NCBI GenBank assembly: GCA_029783825.1
Contig: JAREIK010011467.1
Location: 92,569 to 156,568, forward strand
Source of the DNA: Sapria himalayana
Lineage: Eukaryota; Streptophyta; Magnoliopsida; Malpighiales; Rafflesiaceae
Direction of reading: 5' to 3'
Length of the DNA stretch: 64,000 bases
The position numbers and the translations under genes are program-made. Shown in pieces: positions 24,811 to 36,200 of this stretch (positions are counted from its first letter, which is position 1; every line of letters begins with the position of its first letter). The notes below the pieces were generated by a model. The model ran no database searches, was not told the origin of the DNA, and saw only the letters and a list, made by a program, of their open reading frames with translations.

Positions 24811-25297
24811 TCCTCTCTCAACTCTATAATTATTGCTAAAGCTCTAAACAAAATAATAGGAGCTTTTAATTTATCTCTATTATGTATCATCATATTTGAT
24901 GTTGAATCACTGGGCTATCAAAGGTAATTTGACTCATGTACGCTAACAGACTAAACCAAAGTTGTACCCCTATGTGTTGAAATAACTAGTTGTTGAAGAT
25001 GCTATTTATATTGATAATTCTAATTTCTTCTAAAATATCTATCATGCACACACTCAAAGCAATTTTTTTAAAACATAGTTCACCTCTAAAAAAATAACCA
25101 CCTTGTAGCCTATTAGAATAAACTAGCCCCAGGGCGGTTTGAGCAGGGCAAGATGTATGGGCTCTCTTTCAATCAAGAATCAAAAAATTTATTTTATTGG
25201 CATGTCTAAGCCCTTTTTTTATATCCTCATGGATATGAAAAGTATCATTTCTTTTTTTTATATTATATTAGTTATGTATACAAGCTCACAATACCCT
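24811..25297 (-). other. Fragment of the unclassified 2.46-kb segment (right-hand part, inverted)
   Basis: Non-satellite sequence that is the reverse complement of about 41287-41770, with scattered substitutions and small indels. Recognisable shared pieces are TTCCTCTCTCAACTCTA, CACTGGGCTATCAAAGGTAA, CCCCTATGTGTTGAAATA and CTCTCTTTCAATCAAGAATC. Its left junction with the satellite (TTTATTTTGTTCC) is the same as in the longer copy. Its right junction is a truncation near CCTAAAA. No convincing protein is encoded; a 64-residue frame starting near 25139 is low-complexity and broken in the other copy. Confidence 0.85.
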
Positions 25298-27347
25298 AAA
25301 ACCATTCAAAATCAAAGTAAAATATATTACTAAATAATAATTTTTTATTTTTAAATTTTTGATTCTTTTTATAAGCTTATAAATTTTTTTAATGAAGAAA
25401 ATTTATTTAAATTATATCTGTCTCATTCATAATTTTATTTTGCAATTAATATTTCTATAAAAATAAACTAATAAATAATTAAAATGAATATTAAAATTAT
25501 AATGGATACCAATAAAAATGAGATTTATGATTAATTATTTAGGGTCTACAGGTTTAATGGTTTAAGTATTTAGGAGTTTAGGAGTTTAGTGATTTAAGTG
25601 TTTAGGCATTTAGTAGTTTATATGTTTAATTTAAATTATGAAATAACAAAAAAATTATTTTTCAAATTTTTTATCAATTTTGAAGGTTATAACCTTTATA
25701 AATATAATAATTTTTAAATTTTTTTCAAATGTGAATACAATATTTAGTTATAATAAACTTAATAATTATATATCATGTAAATTAAAAATAAACAATTTTA
25801 TTGATAGATATTAATAAACTAAATATAAATATATTTATAATAATGATCAAAAAATAAATTAATAAACTATTATTTACTGATAGATATTTATATATTATTT
25901 ATAAATACTTAAACCTTTAAAGATGGTTTAAATGTTTAATTATTTAAGGGTTTTGTGGTTTTGGGGTTTAAGAGTTTAATGATTTAAGTGTTTAGGCATT
26001 TAGTAGTTTATAGGTTTTATATAAACAATAAAATTATAAAAAATTTATTTTTGTGATTTTATCTCATTTTCAAAGATTTTAACCTTTAAAAATATAATAA
26101 TTTTTAAATTATTTTTAGATGTAAATATAATATTTAGTTATAATAATCTTTAAAATTATATAACATGTAAACTCAACATAAATAATTTTATTGATAAATA
26201 TTCTAATAATGATCAAAAATATATTTATAATCTTTTATTAATAAGATAGATATCTATTAAAATATAATTACAAAACCTAAAATGATTCAGAAGCAAAGCC
26301 AAATATATTACTATATAATAATTTTTTGTTTCGAAAATTTTTTTTCTTTTAAAAAGTTTATCTATAATTTTTTGAAGAGAAATAATTTATATAAATAATT
26401 TTAGTCTATCTCAATTTATTTTGTGATTAATATTTGTATATAAATAAACAAATAAATAATTAAAATGAATACTTAAAATTATAATGAAAAAAAAATTAGA
26501 TTTATTATTTATTATTTTGGGATAGCGATTTAATTTAAATTAGATCTATCTCACTAATAATTTATTTTGTAATTAATATTTTTATAAAAAAATTGATAAA
26601 TAATTAAAATAAAAATTTAAAATTATACTGAATAAAAATTAAAAATGAGATTTAAGATATATTATTAATGTATAACAGTTTAATAGTTTAAGTATTTATA
26701 GGTTTTGTCGTTAGGGGTTTAGTGATTTATGTTTTTAGGCTTTTAGTCGTTTATAGGTTTTATATAAAAAAATAAAATAAGAAAAAAATTTATATAATAT
26801 TTTATCATTTTCATAGGTTATAACATTTGAAAATATAATAATATTTAAAATTTTTTAAAATTTTTTAAAATTTTTATACAATATTTTGTTATAATAATAT
26901 TAATAATTATATAACATATAAATTTTATATAAATAATTTTATTGATAGATATTATAATAATGATCAAAAATTAAATTTATAAACTATTAATATTAAGATA
27001 GATATTAATTAAAAAATATTTACAAAACCCAAATTGATTTAAAATTAAAGTAACATATATTACTTGATATTAATTTTTAAATTTTAAATTTATACCTCTT
27101 TTATAAGCGTATATTTTTATTAGATAAATTATATATTATTTAAATTATATTTTCCCACTCATAATTTATTTTGTAATAAATATTTCTAAATAAATACACT
27201 AATAAATAATTAAAATGAATATTTAAAAATATAATAAATAGCAATAAAAAATAGATTTATTCATTATTAAGTAGTATTTAGCAGTTTAATGGTTTATGTA
27301 TTTAGGCATTACAGGATTTAGAAGTTTACTGATTTAACTTTATATGC
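25298..27347 (-). repeat. AT-rich satellite array, reverse orientation (flank of hAT copy 2)
   Basis: The first part (to about 26200) is an inverted match of 38.3-39.0 kb (shared features: TTTTATTTTGCAATTAATATT and the TTTAAAGATGGTTTAAATG hairpin block near 25915). The last part (about 26200-27347) closely matches the left flanks of hAT copies 1 and 3, including GTTTTGTCGTTAG, TAGATAAATTATATATTATT, AATAGCAATAAAAAATAG and CTTTATATGCATTTAG. No gene seen. Confidence 0.87.
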
Positions 27348-29895
27348 ATTTAGTTGGCCAACTATAGTTGGAAGAATATTTGGATCTTGTGAACCCTTTG
27401 AAAATTGTAATTGAACCATATTTTTATTAAATTGAATTAATAAAATAAGTAAAAGTGAAATTAAAATTTACAAGATTTGTATACTAACCTGATTCATTAT
27501 CATCAAGGTCTTGAACTAATTCTTCAATTTCAAAAGGTTTGTTTGAGCTTCTCAACCAATTTTGTAGATATATGAGAAATTCAGCTGTAATAGGTGTTAA
27601 AGAACTCCTAAATTTATCTATAGTTCTTTCCCCAGTGCTAAATGTTGATTCGTAGGCCACAGTAAATGTTTGGATAGCAAATCATCCCTTGCTACATTTG
27701 CCAAATAAGGATACATAACCTCATTTACCTTCCACCAGTTTAGAAGATCAAAATCAATTCTATTTTTTTCAAGTTTGTCCTCCAAGTACCTATCCAACTC
27801 TTACAAATCTGCAACTTCTTGTTCTTTCTCCAATTCAACAAAAAAAATCATCAAATAAGTATCACTACCATCAAAGAAATCATCATTTTTTTTCAACAAA
27901 GTAGAAGAGATATCATCTTCTTTTAATTCATCTTCATTTAAATCTTTATAATCATCCATCATCTTATTTAAAGCATTTATAACCTTTTTCACCAAATTTT
28001 TAGCCAATTCCTCTCCATAATGCTTAGTGTACTTAACCTTGAGATATTTGAGTTTATATCTAGGATCCAACACTTCTGCTACAAAAAGCATAATATTTGT
28101 TGACTGAAGAGAACCCCAATATTTGTTGAATTTATGCCTCATTTTCATACCCATTACTGACACCATTGTATCTCTACTATATTCACAAAGCTCAATTTTT
28201 TTTTCGAAATTTGAATAATCTCAGCAAAATAAACACTAAAGGTAGAATATTATGAGCCTGAAAATTTACAAGTTACCTCATAAAAAGTTTTCAAGAAACG
28301 AGCCAAAATTATAGCGTTTGTCCAGTCTCTCTTAGTTGGAATGTTTGAACCAAACTTTTTCAAAAACCTTTTGTCTGTCCTCCAACTTATCAAAATCTTT
28401 TTGATATTTTATATCAGTTTGTAGCATCAAATAAGTTGAATTCCATCTTGTAGGACAATCTAATTGCAATGAAGATCCATATGTCAAGTTTGCTTCTTCA
28501 ACACATAACTTAAACATATATAATCTTTTAGGACTGCTTCTCGCATATTTCACCACTCCTCTAATTTTTTGAATAGCATCCTCAACTACTGCAATGCCAT
28601 TTCTGACAATTAAGTTTAGGATATTAGCACAACATCTCATATGAAAATGCTCGCCTCTCAAAGGTACAACACTTTTCTTCACAAGCCTTTTTTTTTAATT
28701 GTTCAACTGCAACATCATTATTTGATGCATTGTCAACAGTAATGCACATCAACTTTCTCAAACCCCATTCATTCCTGCAAAACTCAATAGCATTTCTAAT
28801 ATTAACTCCACAATTACTTTTAATTACACAAAAGTTCAAATGCCTTTTATGCATATTCCATTGCGAATCAATTAAATGAATAGTCAAACATATATAAGAC
28901 AAATTTTGAATGCTAGTCCAAGTGTTTGTAGTCAATGAAACTCTACAACAATGAGATGATATGCTATCAAATTTCTTCTTTTCCTTCACAACCAAAGAAA
29001 AACAATCCCTCGGTGTAGAGTGCCTAGATGGAATTTTAAATTGAGGCACACTAACTTCATAAAACTCCTTGAACTCATCCCTCTCAACAAAACAAAAAGG
29101 CAATTCATCTTTTATGATCATTTTCACCAAAGCCTCCCTAACTAGTTGTTGATTAAATTGCCGACAAGTTAATTTGTTATCCTCTGAACTAGTACCTTTA
29201 GTTAAACTCTGCAAAAAATTGTGACTTGTCTTTACCTTTGTGAGCTTCTATTAATTCTTTTTTGTGTGGAAATTTTCTACAAGTCTCTCTAAAGTATTTC
29301 CACAAACCCGAAGTACCTTGATCACTTTTTTGCCAAATATTCTTTCATACACCATATACAAGCTGCCCTACCAGTTTCATTTCCCTATAAATTAACTAAT
29401 ATTTCATAAGTTTCCCAAACAGCAGACTTATACTTTTTATGAGCTTGAGGTTCAGATGTACCTTGACTTTCTTTTACAATTGGAATAGAAGACCCTGTCG
29501 TAATAATTGAAGGGTTTGAGAAAGGATGATGATTGGATTTACCAGTACTTTGATCATTTGAGATGTGATCATCTTCTATTTATTGTATTTTTAATTTACC
29601 GCTGGATTGTGCCATCTGCATTGCCCTTAATTAATATGAATGTTATGCATGAATACATATAAATATTTCAAACAAGCAAGCTCTACAAAACTGACTGTAA
29701 CACATTCAGCCCACTCATTCGGCCCAACCACAACACCACAACCAATACTCAACAAAACTGACTGAGACATGGTGGAGGCAACCAGAAGTGCAACGGACAA
29801 GGGCTGGACCTAACTTAACATGGCTGGAAGGACTTGAGGTGGCCTGGAACTCGTCGGAACAGCAATAGGTGCGTCGGAATTGCATGGGCAGTAGC
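27348..29895 (-). mobile_element. hAT transposon copy 2, minus strand, both ends lost
   Basis: Homologous to copy 1 from about 6882 to 9410, in opposite orientation. Both terminal inverted repeats and target duplications are gone. The left (element 3-prime) edge joins satellite GCATTTAG to element sequence TTGGCCAAC through a shared ATTTAG. About 833 bp of the element's 3-prime end is missing. The right (element 5-prime) edge stops at GGCAGTAGC (29895), so the tip, the subterminal region and the TA run are missing. A 71-bp segment is also deleted at 29762-29769, between two TGTCTCAG repeats. It cannot move on its own. Confidence 0.9.
27489..29615 (-). pseudogene. hAT transposase pseudogene, copy 2 (best preserved)
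   Basis: Reads from ATGGCACAATCC at 29615 down to a CAG|GTTAGT-type donor at 27489/27488. Seen: BED-type region with CIWCMKEY near 29356 (the CxxC intact), then the core motifs TTNTWTS (28924-28926 codes Asn, where copies 1 and 3 have Asp), ITVDNASNND near 28725, MRCCANILNLI near 28630, CPTRWNST near 28445, LDPRYKLKYLKVKYT near 28050, and the hAT dimerisation region (about 27740-27489; FSTGERTIDKFRSSL, IEELVQDLDDNESG). Breaks: TAA a few codons after the ATG, a stop in the BED region near 29385, a frameshift from one extra A in the run at 28688-28696, and a few more small ones. Long open stretches remain at 28624-29214, 28332-28682 and 27801-28166. It lacks the shared TAG of copies 1 and 3. 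Confidence 0.9.
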
Positions 29896-30085
29896 AGAAA
29901 ATATCAAAAAAATATCAAAGGTTATATTTTCAAATAATTATTATTAAGTAATATATTATATTTTCAAAGGTTATAACCTTTGAAAATATCAAAAAATAAT
30001 AAAAATAATTTTTTTTTATTTTTTTTAAATAAAACCTATAACCAATAAATGCATAGACAATTAAATCAGTAAACGCCTAAAATAT
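29896..30085 (+). repeat. Short rearranged forward satellite remnant
   Basis: Starts with two partial palindrome halves (ATATCAAAGGTTATATTTTC), then an internally deleted monomer carrying a perfect palindrome at 29961-29986, and an A-type tract (GCATAGACAATTAAATCAG). It reverts to reverse orientation at about 30086. It sits against the broken 5-prime end of hAT copy 2. Confidence 0.8.
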
Positions 30086-33000
30086 AAATAAGATTATATT
30101 TATAATAATCATAATAATTATATATCATATAATTTCAATATAAACAATTTTATTAATAGATATTCTAATAATTATAAAAAAATAAATTAAAAATCTTTTA
30201 TGAATAAGATTGATATTACTTAAAATATAATATCAAAACCTAAAATAATTCAAAGGCAAAGCAAAATATTATACTTAATAATAATTATTTGTTTTAAAAT
30301 TTTTATTCTTTTTATAAGCTTCTCAATTTTGTGATGAAAAATAATTTTTATAAATTATATTTTTAACTCATAATTTATTTTATAATTAATATATATATAT
30401 ATATATATATAAAAAACTAAACAATCAAAATGAATTTTTTAAATTATAATGAAAACAAATAAAAATGAGATTTATTAATTATTATTTAGGGTATACCCAT
30501 TTAAACGATTATCTATATATGGGTATCAGGATTTTGTAGTATAGTGATTTAAGTGTTTAGGCATTTATTGATTTATAGGTTTTTTTAAAACAATGAAATA
30601 ATAATAAAAAATATATATTTTTTGTTTTTTCACATGTTCAAAGGTTATAATCTTTGTAAATATAATAATTTTAAATTTTTTTTAAAAATAAATAGAATTT
30701 TTAGTTATAATAATTATTAAATCTATATATCATATAAATATTTTTTTTGATAAATATTCTAATAATGATCAAAAAATAAATTAATAATCTATTATTAATA
30801 AGTAAGCTATCAATAAATATATAATTACGAAAGCTAAAATGATTCAGTAACAAAGTAAAATATATTACTATATAATAATTTTTGCTTTTAATTATTTTCT
30901 TCTTTTAATAAATTTATCTATATTTTTTTGTTGAAAAATAATGTATATAAATTATATTTGTCTAACTCATAATTTATTTTGTATTTAATATTTATATAAA
31001 AATAAACAAATAAATAATTAAAATGAATATTTAAAATTATGACGAAAAAATTAAAATGAGATTTATTATTTATTATTTAAGATATACCTGTTTAAAAAAT
31101 TTATCTATTTAGGGTTTTCGAGATTTCGAAGTTATTGATTTAAGTATTTAGGCATTTATGAATTATTATTAATGTTTACCAGTTTAATGGTTTAAGAATT
31201 TAGAGCTTTTGTTATTTAGGAGTTTAGTGATTTATGTTTTTCGGCATTTAGTAGTTTATAGGTTTTATTCAAATAATGAAATATCAAAAAATTTATTTTT
31301 GAAATTTTTTTAAATTTTTAAATGTAATAACATTTGAAAATATAATAATTTTAAAATTTTTTAAAAATGTGAATACAATATTTAGTAATAATAATTATTA
31401 TAACTATATAAAATATAAACTAATATATACAATTTTATTGATAAAATTATATCAATTATCAAAAAATAAATTAATAAACATTTATTAATATGATAAATAT
31501 AAATTAAAATATAATTAAAAAACCTAAAATGATTGAAAATCAATGAAAAATTCATTACTAAATAATAATTTTTTTTATGTTTTTGCATCATTTTATAAGC
31601 TTATTTTTTTGTTGTTGAAAAATATATTATTTAAATTATATTTGTCACTCATAATTTATTTTGTAATTAATATTTCTATAAATTATTTAAATTATATTTA
31701 AGGTTTATGAGTTTAAAGGTTTAGGTATTTAGGGGCTTCGGGGTTTAGGAGTTTAGAGATTTATGTATTTAGGCATTTAATGGTTTATAAGTTTTATTTA
31801 AACAATGATATAACACAAAATTTATTTTTGTTATTTTTTATCATTTTTGAAGATAATAACCTTTGAAAAAATAACAATTTTTAAATTTTTTTTATATGTG
31901 AATACTATATTTTTAAAATAAATTTATATATCATGTTAATAATCATATTTTTCTTATGATAAACTTAATAATTATATATCATGTTAATTCAATATAAACA
32001 ATTATATTGATGGATATTATATTAATGATCAAAAAATAAATTAACAAACTATTATTAAATAGATAGATATTTATAAAAATATATTTGCAAAACGTAAATT
32101 TATTCAAAATCAAACTAAAATATAATAGTAAATAATAATTTTTTTGATGTTTTGCTTCTTTTTATAAATTTATATTTTTTTGTTATTAAAAGTAAATTAT
32201 TTAAATTATATTTACCTTCCTCATAATTTATTTTTAATTTATAATTTTATAAAAATAATCTAATAAATAATTAAAATATATATTTAAAATTATAATGAAT
32301 ACATATAAAACTGAGATTTATTATTTATTATTTATTATTCAGGATATAATAGTTTAATGGTTTAAGTATTTAAGTTTTTTTGGGTTTAGTGATTTAATTG
32401 TTTAGGCCTTTAGTGATTTATAGTTTATTTTAAGAATAAAAAATAAAATTAAATTTTTTGATTTTTTTTAATTTTTGAAGGTTATAACCTTTGAAAATAT
32501 AATAATTTTTAATATTTTTTAAATGTTAATATAATAATTAGTTATAATATTCTTAAAATTTATATATAATGTAAACTCAATATAAATAATTTTATTAATA
32601 GATATTATAATAATGATCAATAAAAAATTAATAAACTATTATTAATAAGAATGATATAAATTAAAATATAATTGCAAAAATTAAAATGATTCAAAATAAA
32701 AAAAAATATATTACAAAATAATAAATTTTTGTTTATAAAATTTTGCCTCTTTTATAAGCATATATATTTTTTTTGATAAATAATAAATTATTTTAAATAG
32801 ATCTATCTTACTAATAATTTATTTTGTAATTAATATTTCTATAAAAATAAACTGATAAATAATTAAAATAAAAATTTAAAATTACACTTAATAAAAATTA
32901 AAATGAGATTTATTATTTATTATTAATGTATACCAATTTAATAGTTTATGTATTTAAAAGTTTTGTCGTTTAGGAGTTTAGCGATTTATGTTTTTAGGCA

Positions 33001-33288
33001 TTTAGTGGTTTATAGGTTTTATTTCAACAATAAAATAACAAAAAAAAAATTTATAATTTTTTGTCATTTTCATAGCTTATAACCTTTGAAAATATAATAA
33101 TAATTAAAATTTTTTGAAATATGAATACAATATTTACTTATAATAATTTTAATAATTATATATCATATAAATTCAATATAAAAAATTATATTGATAGATA
33201 TTATAATAATGATCAAAAATTAAATTAATAAACTATTAATAATAATCTAGATATTAAATAAAAAATATTTACAAAACCCAAATTGATT
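30086..33288 (-). repeat. AT-rich satellite array, reverse orientation
   Basis: Contains a G-type monomer (GATATTACTTAAAATATAAT near 30211), a TA microsatellite (30387-30411), an A/B-like pair, an E-type marker (TTTAGGGGCTTCGGGG near 31728), a D type (near 32335) and a B type (TTTTGTCGTTTAGGAG near 32960). It ends at the ATTCA join at 33286-33290. No gene seen. Confidence 0.87.
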
Positions 33289-36200
33289 CATTATAATTTT
33301 AAATATTCATTTTAATTTTTTATTAGTTTATTTTTATAGAAATATTAATTACAAAAAAAATAATGAGTGAGACATATATAATATAAATAAATTATTATTT
33401 GTGAAAAGAAAATATAAGCTTATAAAAATAAACAAAATTTCAAAAATTTAATATTTTATTTAGTAATATAATTTACTTTGATTTTGAATTATTTTGGGTC
33501 TGCAAATATATTTTAATTAATATCTATCTGATTAATAATAGTTTATTAATTTATTTTTTGATCATCAAAATAATATATATTAATAAAATATTTTATATTG
33601 AATTTACATCAAATATAATTATTAAGATTATTATAACTAAGTATTGCATTCATATTTTAGAACTATTAAAAAATTATTATATTTTCAAAGGTTATAACCT
33701 TTGAAAATCACGAAAATTCATAAAAATAATTTTTTTGTCATTTCATTAATTAAATAAAACCTATAAACACCTAAATGGTAAACATATAATTCAATAAACT
33801 CATTAACCCCAAAACCACAATAAACTTAAACCATTAAATAGGTATACCCTAAATAATAAATCATAAATCTCATTTTTATTAGTATTCATTATAATTTTAT
33901 ATATACATTTATTTATTTATTAGTTTATTTTTATAGAAATATAAATTAAAAAATAAATTAACTGTTAGACAAATATAATTTAAATAATTTATTTTTCATC
34001 AAAAAATATATAAGCTTATCAATGGATACAAAAATTAAAAATTAAAAATTAAAAATTAATATTTAGTAAAATATTTCACTTTGATTTTGAATCATTTTAG
34101 GTTTTGTAAATATATTTTAAACAATATTTATCTTATTAATAATTGTTTATTAATCTTTTGTACGATCATTATTATTATATATATCAATATAATTGTTTAT
34201 ATTTAATTTACCTGATATATAATTATTAAAATCATCATAACTAAATATAGTATTCACATTTAAAAAAAAATTAAAAATTTTTATAGTTTCAAAGGTTATA
34301 TCCTTCAAAAATTAGAACAAATAACAAAAAAAAATTTTGTTATTTTATTTTTTAAATAAAACCTATAAACTACTAAATGCCTAAACACATAAATCACTAA
34401 ATTCTTAAATCCCAAAACTCCTAAATATATAATCTTTTAAACCGGTATATTTTATCTTATTAATAATAGTTTTATTTAATATCTATCTTATTAATATATT
34501 TTACTTTGATTTTGAATCATTTTAGGTTTTGCAAATAAATTTTATTTAATATCTATCTTATTAATAATAGTTTATTAATTTATTTTATTATCTTCATCAT
34601 AATATCTATAAAAAAATTATTTATATTGAATTTACATAATATATAATTATTTAGATTATTATAACAAAATATTATTTTCATATTTTAAAAAATTTTAAAA
34701 ATTATTTAGTTTTCAAAGGTTATAACATTTGAAAATAAGAAAAAATAAAAAAATAAATTTTTTGTTATTAGATTTTATAAATAAAATCTATAAACAACAA
34801 AATACCTGAATTCTTATTGACTAAACTCCTAAACCCCGAAGCCCATAAATACATAAGCCTTTAAATTAGTATACTCTAAATAATAAATAATAAATCTCAT
34901 TTTTATTAGTATTCATTATAATATTAAATATTCATTTTAATTATTTATTAGTTTATTTTTATAGAAATATTAATTACAAAATAAATTATTAGTGAGACAG
35001 ATATAATATAAATAATTTATTTTTTATCAAAAAAATATAAGATCATAAAAAGTGGCAAAATTTTTAAAATAAATATTATTATTTAGTAATTTATTTTAAT
35101 GTAATTTTGAAAAATTTTAGATTTTGCAATTATATTTTAATTTATATCATTCTAATTAATAATAGTTTATTAATTTATTTAATGATCATTATTATAATAT
35201 AAATTAATAAAATTATTTTTATTTATTTTACCTTATTATAACTAAATATTATATTCACATTTTAAAAAAAATTAAGAATTATTATATTTTGAAGGTTATA
35301 AGCCTAAAAAATTAGATAAAATCACTTAAGGCATAAACACTTAAATGAATAAACCCCAAAACACCTAAATACTTAAACCATTAATCCTGTATATCCTGAA
35401 TAATAAATAATAAATCTCAATTATATTTGTATTCATTATAATTTTAAATATTCATTTTAATTATTTATTAGTTTATTTTTATAGAATAATAAATTACAAA
35501 ATAATTTATGAGGAAGACAATTATAATTTTAAAAAATTATTTTTAATAACAAAAATATAAACTTATAAAAAAATCAAAATATTAAAAAAAATTATTATTT
35601 AGTAAAATATACTTTGATTTTGAATAAATTTAGATTTTGAAATTATATTTTAAATAATATCTATCTTATTAATAATTTTTTATTAATTTATTTATTGATC
35701 ATTATTATAATATCTAGCAATCTGATTATTTATAATGAATTTAAATGACTTATATTTATTAAGATTATTATTATTAAATATTATATTTACATTTGAAAAA
35801 AATTTAGAAATTTTTATATTTTCAAATGTTATAACCTTAAAAAATTAAAAAAAAATAAAAATAAACTTTTTGTTATATCATTGTTTAAATAAAACTCATA
35901 TACCACTAAATGCCTAAATACTTAAATCTATAAACTCCTAAACACAAAAGCCCCTAAATACTTAAAACTTTAAACTAATAAACCTTAAATATAATTTAAA
36001 TAATTTATTTTTCATCAAAAAAAAATATAAGCATATAAAAAGAAGTAAAAACTAAAAAACAAAAATTATTATTTGGTAATAAATTTTACTTTGATTTTGA
36101 ATAATTTTAAGTTTTGCAATTATATTTTAATTAATATCTATCATATTAATAATAGCATATTAATTTTTTTTTTGATAATTGATATCATATCTATCAATAA

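Noticed and set aside
25139..25333. Plus-strand frame of 64 codons at the edge of the satellite
   Set aside because: Runs across the truncation junction into satellite sequence and is not kept in the longer copy at 41.3 kb.
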